From Planctomycetales bacterium (lineage in GTDB: Bacteria; Planctomycetota; Planctomycetia; Isosphaerales; Isosphaeraceae), in NCBI GenBank assembly GCA_027435495.1, contig DAHZZC010000205.1:1-32086 (forward strand): a DNA stretch of 32,086 bases. The letters are read 5' to 3'. The position numbers and the translations under genes are program-made. Numbering within the stretch: position 1 is the first letter of the stretch; every line of letters starts with the position of its first letter. Shown here one piece after another: positions 1 to 9,433 of this stretch. The notes beneath the pieces are model-generated. The model saw only the letters and a program-made list of their open reading frames with translations. It searched no databases and was not told the DNA's origin.

Positions 1-665
1 ACATCGCCAGCTTCGTCGCCGAGGCCCAGGCCGCCATCGACCAGCAGGTGAAGCTGCCGAAGTCGGGAGGATACGTCCTACGATGGGGCGGACAGTTCGA
101 GCACCTGCAAACCGCGACACGACGGCTGATGATCGTCGTTCCGGTGGCGTTGCTTCTCATCTTCCTGCTGCTCTACAGCACGTTTCGCTCGCTCCAGCTC
201 GCGGCTTTGATCTACCTGGCGGTTCCGATGGCGGCTACCGGCGGCGTCTTCGCACTCGCAGTGCGAGGGCTGCCGTTCTCGGTCTCGGCGGGGGTGGGGT
301 TCATCGCGCTCTTCGGTGTCGCGGTACTCAACGGCCTGGTCTGGGTCAGCGCGGTCGAGCACCTGCACCAGGAGGGGGTCGAGGCGCACGAGGCGGCACG
401 CGAGGCCGCGATCGTCCGGCTCCGGCCGATCCTGATGACGGCGCTGGTGGCCGGGCTGGGGTTCATCCCGATGGCGCTGGCGACCTCGCCGGGCTCGGAG
501 ATCCAGCTCCCGCTGGCGACGGTCGTCATCGGCGGGATCATCACGGCTACCCTGCTGACGACCCTGGTTCTGCCGTCGATCTACCCGTGGTTCGCTCCCC
601 GAATCCGCGCGATCCGCAAGGGTTCGCCGATCGCGGGTGGGAATGGCGCGAGGCACCACGCCTGA
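1..665 (+). CDS. CusA/CzcA-family heavy-metal efflux RND transporter, C-terminal part (5' truncated by window)
   Basis: Frame is open from base 3 (IASFVAEAQAAIDQQVKLPKSGGYVLRWGGQFEHLQTATRRL...); typical RND C-terminal TM block (FIALFGVAVLNGLVWVSAVEHLHQEG..., RLRPILMTALVAGLGFIPMALATSPGSEIQLPLATVVIGGIITATLLTTLVLPSIYPWF). Confidence 0.93.
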   Translation, partial: IASFVAEAQAAIDQQVKLPKSGGYVLRWGGQFEHLQTATRRLMIVVPVALLLIFLLLYSTFRSLQLAALIYLAVPMAATGGVFALAVRGLPFSVSAGVGFIALFGVAVLNGLVWVSAVEHLHQEGVEAHEAAREAAIVRLRPILMTALVAGLGFIPMALATSPGSEIQLPLATVVIGGIITATLLTTLVLPSIYPWFAPRIRAIRKGSPIAGGNGARHHA

Positions 666-678
666 CCGCTCGGAGTAA

Positions 679-717
679 GGTCGGCGCCGCCCCGGATTCC
701 AGGGAGCGGCGCCGACC
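679..717 (+). terminator. Terminator-like hairpin after the RND gene
   Basis: 12-bp perfect inverted repeat GGTCGGCGCCGC (679-690) / GCGGCGCCGACC (706-717), 15-nt loop; no clear U-tract. Confidence 0.45.
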
Positions 718-1019
718 GGTCGGATTTCATCGCGACCGATGCGCGGTGCCCCGGCGGCCCGCCTGATGCGATTCGAGGGCCTTTGCGCGGGCCTCGGCCC
801 GTTTTTCGTTTCCGGATCTCCTGGGCCTTGCCGGTCGCCTCCTGCGCCGACTGGGTGCTGCCACCGCAGCATCCCGCCATCGCCACCGAGGCCGCGACGA
901 CAACGCCTCCGACGAACCATCATGGCGAGATCCTCCGCGATCAACTGGCGAACCGGCCAGATTTGCGGCTATACTCCCTCCCATCATTGCAGACATCCCA
1001 GCCACTGAGGATCTCCCAG

Positions 1020-2378
1020 ATGTCGATCCGATCGCAATCGAACCGATGTCGGCGCGGCTTCGGGCTTGCCGTCGAGAGCCTTGAGGCCCGGTCAATGCTC
1101 ACAACAGCCGCGATGATCCAGTGGTCGATGGTCCCCCAGATCGTGCCCGACCCGGTTCACGGAAATCAACCGGATCTGCCGAACACGCCCGCGTACGTCA
1201 ACCCGCCGAATGGCTACGGCGTCGATCTCAACGCCTCGGGGTCGATTGGTATCCAACCGAGCTCGACGTTCGCCTGGACGGTCACCAACTCGACGGGCCA
1301 GACGACCGACCTAACCGGCGAGACTCCGACGATCGATTTGCAGCAAGGTCCTTATACCGTGCAGCTTACGGTGACTGGCCTGGCCGGATCGAGCGGGCCG
1401 CAGGTGGTGGACGAGTCGATCCAGGTGAAGGATCTGCTGGTGGTCTCGATCGGGGATTCGTATGCCTCGGGCGAGGGGAATCCCGTGGTCCCGTCGCCGA
1501 CCTCACCGCAGTGGGCCTACTCGCCCGACCCCGCGATGAACGCCCAGAACGCCGACGCCCACCGGTCCACGCTCTCGGCTCCAGCGCAGTTCGCGTTACA
1601 ACTCCAGCAGGCGAATCCGCACGAGGCCGTCACGTTTGTCTCGGTTGCGGCCTCGGGAGCGACGATCAATAACGGAATTCTCGGCCCGATGACAAGCATC
1701 GGCAACCCCAGCGTGACACTCCCCTCCCAGATCAGCGAACTGAAATCGATTATCGGCAACCGGACCATTGACGTGCTGACCGTCTCCGTCGGCGGCGACG
1801 ACATCGGCTTCTCGAAGATTGTCGAGTCGCTGATCCTGAACTCTCACATCGGCCACCCGACCCGGAAGATGATCCTGCAACAGTTCCAGGGAGCGCTCTC
1901 GCAGTTGCCCTCGCACTTCGCAGAACTGGCCTCGGCGATCCAGGGACTGAACCCGGGGCGGGTTCTCGTGAGTAATTATCCGGGACTGGCGGGCAACAGC
2001 CAGGGGGTTCCCTCGCCGATCCTGGGACCTGGCGGCGTGGTCCTGATCAACCGAATCGACGCCGCGTTTGCCACGCACCGGATCATACCGGCGCTCGATG
2101 CCGTGATCGCCTCGGCGGCTCAAACCTACGGCTGGACCCTCGCGCCAGGGATTGTCGCTGATTTCCGAACTCACGGTTATCCTTCGAAAGATTCGTGGAT
2201 CCGCACCTTCCCGCAATCTCTGGCGATGGAGGGAAGCATCGATGGAACGCTCCATCCCAACGCCGCCGGCAACCAGGACATCGCCACCCGACTCCTGGAT
2301 GCCTATCTCGGAATCCTGCCGACGACGGTGGGGCACGGGCTTCATCTGAAGAAGGGAAAACACATCCGAAAGCGGTAG
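1020..2378 (+). CDS. SGNH/GDSL-type hydrolase with planctomycete N-terminal extracellular motif
   Basis: Start taken at ATG 1020 (MSIRSQSNRCRRGFGLAVESLEARSMLTTAAM); SGNH blocks SIGDSYASGEGNP, SVGGDDIGF, DGTLHPNAAGNQDIA. Confidence 0.85.
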   Translation: MSIRSQSNRCRRGFGLAVESLEARSMLTTAAMIQWSMVPQIVPDPVHGNQPDLPNTPAYVNPPNGYGVDLNASGSIGIQPSSTFAWTVTNSTGQTTDLTGETPTIDLQQGPYTVQLTVTGLAGSSGPQVVDESIQVKDLLVVSIGDSYASGEGNPVVPSPTSPQWAYSPDPAMNAQNADAHRSTLSAPAQFALQLQQANPHEAVTFVSVAASGATINNGILGPMTSIGNPSVTLPSQISELKSIIGNRTIDVLTVSVGGDDIGFSKIVESLILNSHIGHPTRKMILQQFQGALSQLPSHFAELASAIQGLNPGRVLVSNYPGLAGNSQGVPSPILGPGGVVLINRIDAAFATHRIIPALDAVIASAAQTYGWTLAPGIVADFRTHGYPSKDSWIRTFPQSLAMEGSIDGTLHPNAAGNQDIATRLLDAYLGILPTTVGHGLHLKKGKHIRKR

Positions 2379-2507
2379 GTCTCTTGCTCGGCATCGGCCC
2401 AGTCGCCCGATCGGGCTTTCTCGCCAATCGCGCCGAGGGCCCGGTAGGGGATATCGGAAAGCTCGCCCGAGGGAGATGGCGAACCTGCGGGTGAATGGGG
2501 AGTGGGA

Positions 2508-5500
2508 TCAGTCGGTCAGACCCAGGCGGTCGAGCTCGCGGGCGATGAGATCGAGGTCCCAGACCTCGACCATCGGGTCGGAGATGGCGAGGCTGGCGAG
2601 TCTTGCGCCCTGGTCGTCGAAGACGAGGTTGGTGACCATCCCGCGATGGCCAGGGAGTCGGAGCCAGAGCCGGGGCGATGCGGGGCGGGAGACGTCCTGG
2701 AGTGAAATGGTTCCCTGGAGCGATCCCACGGCGAGTGTCCGGCCCTCGGGTGAGAAGGCGAGCGAGGGGATCACGCCGGTCGGCTCTCCGGGCGAGGGGC
2801 GGAACGTGCCCAGGATGGCGAGGCGGCCGGTCTCGATCAGGGTGACGGTTCCCTCACGGTCGCCGACGGCGAGCACCGCGCCGTCGCGTCGGAGGGCGAG
2901 GCTGGAGAGCTTCTCCAGGGTTGGCAGGTTTCGGTCGCGGGCGACGGCTTGCAAGGCGCCCGAGGCGTCGGGCCCTTCCAGGTCCCAGATGTGCAGACTT
3001 CTCCCGGCGAAATCGACGAGGTAAAGCCGATCTCCGCGTGGGGCGACCTGGATTGCGTGGAAGAGGCTTGGGCCTCGCTCGGTTGAGCCTTCCGGTGCGG
3101 GGGGTTTGACCGGGATCAGGCGGTCGGGGTGGTCGCTTCGCCAGATCGAGACCGACGACGAGCGGAGGAGGGCCATCGTCCGGCCGTCGGCGGATCGAGC
3201 GATCGGCGTGAACCAGGCTGGCTGGGCTTGGTTCTGCGGGATGCGGAGGATCGGCGGCGTGCGCGCGGGGACAGCATCCGACGGCCAGATTCGGATCTCG
3301 TCGGTGTCCTGTGCGATCAGGCGGCCCTGGTCGTCGAAGGCGATGGAGGCGGGAGATTGCTCGTTGGATCGGCCCCGGGAGCCTCGCCATCCGCCAGAGC
3401 GCCGGCCTGTCGTCGGGTCGTCTCCGACGGCCAGTGATCGAGGCATCGCCGACTCGGGGCATCGTCCCCCACGCCAGGTCCAGACCTCCGCGTCGAAGCC
3501 GCCGCCAGCGAGCAGGCCGCCGGGGCCGAAGGCGAGCGAGGTCGGCCGGTTCTCGAAGCCGCTGACCTGAGACCGCGCCGCGGAGTCGTGGATTGTCCAG
3601 AGGGGTGTGGTCCCAGACGCCCCCACCGCGGCCAGGGTCCGGCCGTCGGGCGAAAAGGCCAGGTCGTGCGACTGCTCCGATCCGGGGAGGATCGCCATCC
3701 TCGCCTGGGCAGCCGGGTCGTAGATCTCGATTGGGCCGGGCCAGCCCGAGATCGCCAGCATCCCCATCGGGCTGAACCGCATCACGCGGATGAAGCTGGC
3801 CACCCGGGCCTGGAAGCTTGGCGAGGGCGAGGGGCCGCCGCTGTTCTCCATGTTATAGACGCGGATGGACTGGTCGCGCCCGGCCGTCGCCAGGAGTGAG
3901 CCCGGGCCGATCGCCAGCGCGGTGACCTCGCCCTGGGTATCGATCCAGTCGCGGCGGGAGCTATCGTACCCCTTCTCGGTGCGAAAGAGGCGGACGCCCC
4001 GCGTGCCGGGTCCGGTCAGGGCCACGGCGACGATCTTGCCATCGGGGCTGATCGCCACCATCGGCGGCGAGCCGGGGCGAGTCCGATCGCGGCCGGAAAC
4101 AGGCCCTCGGCGCGAGGGGGACCAGGGATCGAGCTCGCGGTGCTCCAGGCCGTCGAGGTCCCAGAGATTGACGACGAAGGGATAGGGCGGCAGGGCATCG
4201 AGGTCTTCATCGGGCTGGAAGTCGGTCGAGGGCGAGTCGAGCCGAAGCTCCACGGTGACCAGCCGGTGTCCCTCGGGGTCGGCGGTCAAGCCAAGGATCG
4301 CGCGCCGGGGCGAGGTGATCCTGCGGACCGGGGCGCCCGAGATCGCGTCGACGAGTTGAACGCCGGAGCCGTCGGGGAGCAGAGCGGCGATGTAGTTGCC
4401 GGCCGTGGCGAGTGTCCGACCCGTGAGCCGGGGAGGGCCAGGCGCCTGGGCGGGGCGCGGTCGGGAGCGATTGGTTCCGGAGCTGGCGGGGGAGGGCTCG
4501 GGCTCGATGGCCTCGGCCGGCTCGCCCGATGCCTGAAGCGAGAGCGAGAGGGCCTGCCGCCCCTGCTCGACGTCCCAGAGCACCAGTTCATTCGCCTCGC
4601 GTGAGATTGACCAGAGACGGTGCCCCTGCGGGCCGAAGCTCAGGCCATCGCCCGATCGCGACTCCAGCGCAGGGCGGGTCTCGACGTCGCGCATCACGAG
4701 GAAGTTAACGGCCTCGTCGCGGAACTCGGAAAGTTCTTCCGGAGGGATGTTGAGAGCGACGGCCTTGCGAATCTGCTCCAGGCCCTTGGCACGTCGGTCG
4801 GGGCCGTCGAGCGATTCGAGGATCTGCGCCGTCTTGAGATGCTGACCGCGACGCGCCAACTGGGCCTCCCGGTTGGCCTGTTCGAGCGAGTCGAGTGTCT
4901 TGCGTAGGTCCTCGTTCGAGGCGATCACCGCGGCGCGCTCGCCGAGGATGCGGACGTAGGAATACGTGGCGATCGCCAGGATCATCGCGACAGCCGAGGC
5001 GGTGACGGCGGCGGTTTGCGGGTGTCGGCGGGCGACCCGCCAGAGCCGGCCGACGGGCCCAATCCGGCGCGCCTTCACCGGGGCGTAGCTGAGGAATCGG
5101 GCGAGGTCCTCGGCGAGTTCGTTGGCGGAGGCGTAACGGTCGACCGGACGCTTGGCCAGGGCCTTCAAAACGATCGTTTCCAGGTCGCGCGGGACCCTCG
5201 GATCGAACTTCCTCGGCGGTGCGGGATCGTCTCGGCCGATCTGGTCGACCAGCTCGGCGGCGCTCCGGCCGTCGAACGGCGGGCGCAGGGTGAGCAGTTC
5301 GTAGAGCGTGGCACCGAGCGAGTAAACATCGGTACGCCCATCGATCTGGCCGGCGGTCCGGGCCTGCTCGGGGCTCATGTAGCGAGGGGTGCCCAGGAGG
5401 CTGTCATGGTGGGTGAGGCCAGGATCGGCCAGGCGACGGGCGAGGCCGAAGTCGGTCACCCAGATGTTGCCCCGGGCGTCGATCAGGATGTTCGACGGCT

Positions 5501-6554
5501 TGACGTCGCGGTGGATCACGCCCTGATGGTGGGCGTGCGCCAGGGCATCGGCGGCCTGGAGCCCGACCGAGGCGACCCACCGGAAGTAGGAGGAGCCACG
5601 GGGCGGGTCGAACGGCGGCGGCTCATCGCCGATGGTGGAGGTCCCACGCCCCCTGCGCAAAGACGAGTCATCGAGTGCGAGCAGCGACCCGGAGGGATCG
5701 CCGTCCATCGGCGCGCCGAGACTGCTTCGATGGCCGATCCGGCTTCCCCACGAGGCGGTCGAGTCGCCGATGGCCGAGGGGGGAGAGCCCGGGAGCCCTT
5801 GCGGCGGAGGGCAGACGGTCTGGTCGGCCCGGGGATATCGCCAGAGCCATCCCGGCGAGACGCGGAGCCAGATCGGGCCGAAGCGCGAGCTGTTCGAGGC
5901 GCCCGGCTCGCCGAGCGAGGAAATCCCGGCCGGTCCCGAGGCATTCCGTGCCCGGCGGAGGTGTCGGATCACGCGGTCGAGGCCGTTCCCCTCGATCCGC
6001 TGCATCGCGTAGTAGCAGAGGCCGCCGACCTGGCCGACGTCGAAGACTGGGACGATATGCGTGTGGTGAAGGCCGGCGGCGGTCCGGGCCTCGTTGAGGA
6101 AGCGTCGGCGTGCCGAGGAGTCGGGCGCGGCGTGAGTTCCGAGGACTTTCAGGGCCACCGGGCGGTCGAGGCCGACGTGTACGGCCTCGTAGACCGTACC
6201 CATCCCACCCCGGCCAAGCTCCTGGACGACCCGGTAGCCGGCGATTCGGTGGCCCGACTCCAGCCAACGCCCCGAGCCGCCGCGTGGGCCGCTCCAGGCG
6301 CCCGACCCGCCGCCTCGGCCGACCAGGCCGTGGACGAGCTCCAGCCCTTCGAGGGCGGCGCGAAGCTCGTCGCGAAGGTCGGCGTCGTATCGAGCGACGA
6401 AGGATTCGAGGTCAGGAGCCTCGTCACGCTCGACGAGGCCGAGGAATTCCTCGATCGCCTCACCGAGTTGGTCGTCCTCGTCGTCCTCCTCGACCTCGGG
6501 CGCGGGCCCCTGGTCGGTCGGTCGCGGGTCGTCATTGGGCGGAGCCATCGTCAT
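2508..6554 (-). CDS. Serine/threonine protein kinase with TM segment and C-terminal WD40-repeat region
   Basis: Kinase motifs ELGRGGMGTVYEAVH, VALKVLG, GVIHRDVKPSNILID, VTDFGLARRL, GTPRYMSPEQA, DVYSLGATLYELLT; hydrophobic TAAVTASAVAMILAIATYSYV; then repeats such as FSPDGRTLAAVG, FSPEGRTLAVGSLQGTISLQDV, VEVWDLD. Confidence 0.95.
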   Translation of the reverse strand: MTMAPPNDDPRPTDQGPAPEVEEDDEDDQLGEAIEEFLGLVERDEAPDLESFVARYDADLRDELRAALEGLELVHGLVGRGGGSGAWSGPRGGSGRWLESGHRIAGYRVVQELGRGGMGTVYEAVHVGLDRPVALKVLGTHAAPDSSARRRFLNEARTAAGLHHTHIVPVFDVGQVGGLCYYAMQRIEGNGLDRVIRHLRRARNASGPAGISSLGEPGASNSSRFGPIWLRVSPGWLWRYPRADQTVCPPPQGLPGSPPSAIGDSTASWGSRIGHRSSLGAPMDGDPSGSLLALDDSSLRRGRGTSTIGDEPPPFDPPRGSSYFRWVASVGLQAADALAHAHHQGVIHRDVKPSNILIDARGNIWVTDFGLARRLADPGLTHHDSLLGTPRYMSPEQARTAGQIDGRTDVYSLGATLYELLTLRPPFDGRSAAELVDQIGRDDPAPPRKFDPRVPRDLETIVLKALAKRPVDRYASANELAEDLARFLSYAPVKARRIGPVGRLWRVARRHPQTAAVTASAVAMILAIATYSYVRILGERAAVIASNEDLRKTLDSLEQANREAQLARRGQHLKTAQILESLDGPDRRAKGLEQIRKAVALNIPPEELSEFRDEAVNFLVMRDVETRPALESRSGDGLSFGPQGHRLWSISREANELVLWDVEQGRQALSLSLQASGEPAEAIEPEPSPASSGTNRSRPRPAQAPGPPRLTGRTLATAGNYIAALLPDGSGVQLVDAISGAPVRRITSPRRAILGLTADPEGHRLVTVELRLDSPSTDFQPDEDLDALPPYPFVVNLWDLDGLEHRELDPWSPSRRGPVSGRDRTRPGSPPMVAISPDGKIVAVALTGPGTRGVRLFRTEKGYDSSRRDWIDTQGEVTALAIGPGSLLATAGRDQSIRVYNMENSGGPSPSPSFQARVASFIRVMRFSPMGMLAISGWPGPIEIYDPAAQARMAILPGSEQSHDLAFSPDGRTLAAVGASGTTPLWTIHDSAARSQVSGFENRPTSLAFGPGGLLAGGGFDAEVWTWRGGRCPESAMPRSLAVGDDPTTGRRSGGWRGSRGRSNEQSPASIAFDDQGRLIAQDTDEIRIWPSDAVPARTPPILRIPQNQAQPAWFTPIARSADGRTMALLRSSSVSIWRSDHPDRLIPVKPPAPEGSTERGPSLFHAIQVAPRGDRLYLVDFAGRSLHIWDLEGPDASGALQAVARDRNLPTLEKLSSLALRRDGAVLAVGDREGTVTLIETGRLAILGTFRPSPGEPTGVIPSLAFSPEGRTLAVGSLQGTISLQDVSRPASPRLWLRLPGHRGMVTNLVFDDQGARLASLAISDPMVEVWDLDLIARELDRLGLTD

Positions 6555-7191
6555 ACCTCAGCGAGCCGCCAGGCGGCCCTTCCATCGTACGCTTCAGGTG
6601 CTTGAGGCCGCGGGCGAAAATCCCCCGGACCGACTTGCGGCTCAGGCCAAGCCGCTGTCCAATCGTTTCGTAGGAGAGGTTCTCAGCGTAGTAGAGCCAG
6701 AGAACATCGGCCTCGTCGACCGGCAGGCCGGCGAAGGCATCGGCGAGTAAAACGAGCTGCTCTCGTTTGCTGGCGGCCTGACTGGGGCTCGACTGGCTGA
6801 GCGAGAGTATGTCGAGCAGCCGGCCGCCCTCCTCGCCCGACCGTGCGCTGGAGTCGGGCGGAGCGTCGAGCGGACGCGCGGACACGCCGCCCGCACGCTT
6901 TGCCCGACTGTGATAGCGCCCAAGATCCGCTAACTTCTGGCCGACCAGCCGGCGGAGCCAACCCAGGAGCGCCGCTTCGGACTGACCGGTAAATTGTGGA
7001 AACTGCCGGACGACCTCGACGAGCGCCTCCTGGACTACATCGGAGAGCTCGACCCGCTCGCGGAGCCGGGGACCGAGGCCGGTCCGAACGACCATCCGGA
7101 GGTAATTCCGGTACAGGGCGCACAGTTCCCCCAGCGCCTCGGTTTCCCCGGCGCGGGCCCTCGACAGCAAATCGATTGGTCCGGCGGTCAT
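6532..7191 (-). CDS. ECF-type sigma-70 family RNA polymerase sigma factor
   Basis: Region 2-like LSDVVQEALVEVVRQFPQFTGQSEAALLGWLRRLVGQKLADLGRYH and region 4-like LPVDEADVLWLYYAENLSYETIGQRLGLSRKSVRGIFARGLKHLKR; overlaps the kinase start. Confidence 0.92.
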   Translation of the reverse strand: MTAGPIDLLSRARAGETEALGELCALYRNYLRMVVRTGLGPRLRERVELSDVVQEALVEVVRQFPQFTGQSEAALLGWLRRLVGQKLADLGRYHSRAKRAGGVSARPLDAPPDSSARSGEEGGRLLDILSLSQSSPSQAASKREQLVLLADAFAGLPVDEADVLWLYYAENLSYETIGQRLGLSRKSVRGIFARGLKHLKRTMEGPPGGSLRYDDGSAQ

Positions 7192-7349
7192 CGTCTTGAT
7201 CCGCTCCCGGCGGTGAGTCCGGGAGGAGGGCCCGCATCGTCAGGCCCTCCTCTCCAAGTAGGCGTCGAAACGCCGGGCGCCGACCCGGCGAACCCCCGAG
7301 GGGTCGACGATCGGGGGATTGGCGGCCCCGGCGCGGGCTGGCCTCGCGA

Positions 7350-7378
7350 TTGTGCCAGGCCCTTGCCTCCATTATACT
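7350..7378 (+). promoter_or_regulatory. Candidate sigma70-type promoter upstream of ackA
   Basis: TTGTGC (7350-7355), 17-bp spacer, TATACT (7373-7378); about 80 nt upstream of ATG 7458. Confidence 0.4.
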
Positions 7379-7457
7379 GGGGTTCGTCCTGAGGCTGTCA
7401 GTCCCTCGGAGGAACCCGATCGGTGTTCGTATCCCCATTCCCGACGAGATCGCCGCG

Positions 7458-8666
7458 ATGGTGAGACGACGTCCGGATCGCTCCTGCCTTCTGACCGTCA
7501 ACGGCGGATCGTCCAGCCTGAAGTTTGCGCTCTTCCCGGCGACCGGCGAGGCGAGCTTGCCATCGATCCTGCGGGGACGGGTTGAGCGAATTGGCCTCCA
7601 CGGAACGCGGGCCATCGTCTCGCCCGACGACGGAGATCGAATCGAGCAGGATGTCGAGGGGCCTGACCTTGCCGCCGCAGCCGGTTGGCTGATCGGATGG
7701 CTGAAGGCGAACGTCGGGGAATCGGCGATCGGAGGCGTGGCGCATCGGGTCGTTCATGGCGGTCCGAATTACTCCGAGCCCGCCCGGATCACTCCCGACT
7801 TGATCGCCGAACTGAGGCGGGTCAGCCCGATGGACCCGGACCACCTGCCGGGCGAGATCGCCCTGATTGAGACGTTCGTTGAGGGGATGCCCGGTGTCCC
7901 GCAGGCGGCCTGTTTCGACACCGCCTTTCACCGCGACCTCCCTCGCGTCGCCCGGATGATCCCGATCCCCCGACGATTCGAGGAGCTGGGGGTCCGACGG
8001 TACGGGTTCCACGGGCTCTCGTTCAGCTACCTGATGCGGGCGCTGACCGAGGCGGCCGGGGCGGAGGTCGCGAGTGGTCGAGTCGTGCTTGCGCACCTCG
8101 GCAGCGGCGCGAGCCTGGCGGCCGTACATCAAGGGAAGCCGATGGATACGACGATGGCCCTGACTCCGGCCGCGGGACTGGTGATGGGGACAAGGTCGGG
8201 TGATATCGATCCGGGCTTGCCCGGCTATCTCGCCCGATCGGCTGGCGTCTCGCCCGAGGCGTTCGACCGGATGGTGAACCACGAGTCGGGATTGCTGGGT
8301 GTCTCGGGGACGAGCCCGGACGTCCGCGACCTGCTGTCCAGCCGGAAGAATGATTTCCGGGCCAACGAGGCGATCGAGTTATTCGTTTACTCGATCCGGA
8401 AGGGAATCGGGGCGATGGCCGCGGCGATGGGCGGGCTGGATGTCCTGGTGTTCTCCGGTGGCATCGGTCAAAATGCTCCGGAGATCCGAGCTGGAGCCTG
8501 CGAGGGGTTGGGGTTCCTCGGGGTCGAGCTCGACGATCGGGCCAACGCCGAAGGCGCTCCGAGGATCTCGACGGCCAGGTCGCGGGCCGAGGTCCGCGTG
8601 ATCCCGACCGATGAGGAACTGGTGATGGCCGGGCAGGCGTCGGCCGTGCTGGCGTCGTTGAGCTGA
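7458..8666 (+). CDS. ackA: Acetate kinase
   Basis: LLTVNGGSSSLKFALF, AHRVVHGG, AACFDTAFHRDLP, RRYGFHGLSFSY, LAHLGSGASLAAV, GLVMGTRSGDIDPG, VFSGGIGQNAPEIR. ATG 7458 preferred because the 7350 start coincides with the candidate promoter. Confidence 0.95.
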   Translation: MVRRRPDRSCLLTVNGGSSSLKFALFPATGEASLPSILRGRVERIGLHGTRAIVSPDDGDRIEQDVEGPDLAAAAGWLIGWLKANVGESAIGGVAHRVVHGGPNYSEPARITPDLIAELRRVSPMDPDHLPGEIALIETFVEGMPGVPQAACFDTAFHRDLPRVARMIPIPRRFEELGVRRYGFHGLSFSYLMRALTEAAGAEVASGRVVLAHLGSGASLAAVHQGKPMDTTMALTPAAGLVMGTRSGDIDPGLPGYLARSAGVSPEAFDRMVNHESGLLGVSGTSPDVRDLLSSRKNDFRANEAIELFVYSIRKGIGAMAAAMGGLDVLVFSGGIGQNAPEIRAGACEGLGFLGVELDDRANAEGAPRISTARSRAEVRVIPTDEELVMAGQASAVLASLS

Positions 8667-8765
8667 GCGCCGGAACGTCGAAAATCGATCGAGGGACGGC
8701 GAGGCCCGGTGTCGGGACCTTCGTTCATTCCCGAAGCGATCAGGGAATCCCGGGGGAGAGACCAG

Positions 8766-9389
8766 ATGATCCACATGCAATACACCGTCGACGATCTGAA
8801 GACGCTCCCCTTGCGAGCGATCGTCGCCCTGGCGGTCCGATGCGCCCGGCGGGTGGAGCGACTTGCGTCGCTACCGGACGGACATCCCGACGCAGCGAGT
8901 GTCAAGGCGGCGGCCGACGAGGCCCTGCGGGTGGCCGAGACCTTCGCCCGGGGCGAGCCATGTCCCTCGGCCGAGCAGGCGGTGGAAGCGATCGAAGCCG
9001 TACACGATGCGGCCTCCGGCGAGATCATTCGCGAGAATGCCTACGCGTCGATTGTCCGGGCGATCCACGCGGCGGCGACCGCGGCCCGGGCTGTGGCGGA
9101 GGAGCATGAGCCAGGCGAGCGCCTGCTCATGGGAGGCCACGGGAATCCGCGGCTGGCGTCGGTCGCCGGCATCTCGGCCGATCTCGCCGCGATGGGAGCC
9201 TTCACCGCCGCTCTCAATGCCGCCGAGGCCGTCGGCTCGACCGACGAGTTCACCCGGTGGGCCGCCGAGGACTTCCGCAAGCTCCAGAAATTGAAGCTCG
9301 GCGAGTATCCTGAGGCTGGCGACCCCATCGACCCATCGCCGGCCGGGCCGCTTGGCCCTCTCTGGCCGAAACCCGACTTTGGGCTCTGA
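8766..9389 (+). CDS. Hypothetical protein, Ala-rich helical, between ackA and DUF2090 gene
   Basis: ORF MIHMQYTVDDLKTLPLRAIVALAVRCARRVERLA...; purine-rich GGGGGAGAG just upstream of ATG 8766; codirectional with flanking metabolic genes. Confidence 0.75.
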   Translation: MIHMQYTVDDLKTLPLRAIVALAVRCARRVERLASLPDGHPDAASVKAAADEALRVAETFARGEPCPSAEQAVEAIEAVHDAASGEIIRENAYASIVRAIHAAATAARAVAEEHEPGERLLMGGHGNPRLASVAGISADLAAMGAFTAALNAAEAVGSTDEFTRWAAEDFRKLQKLKLGEYPEAGDPIDPSPAGPLGPLWPKPDFGL

Positions 9390-9433
9390 CGCACCTTTTC
9401 CCGGATCGCAACGAAATTTCAAGGAGAACGCAC

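Noticed and set aside
78-944. 288-aa minus-strand ORF
   Set aside because: Antisense to the RND transporter C-terminus; R/D/Q-rich with no motifs.
970-975. TATACT as -10 for the SGNH hydrolase gene
   Set aside because: No acceptable -35 at 16-18 bp (GGCGAA).
5016-6605. 529-aa plus-strand ORF
   Set aside because: Antisense to the kinase domain coding region; no recognisable motifs.
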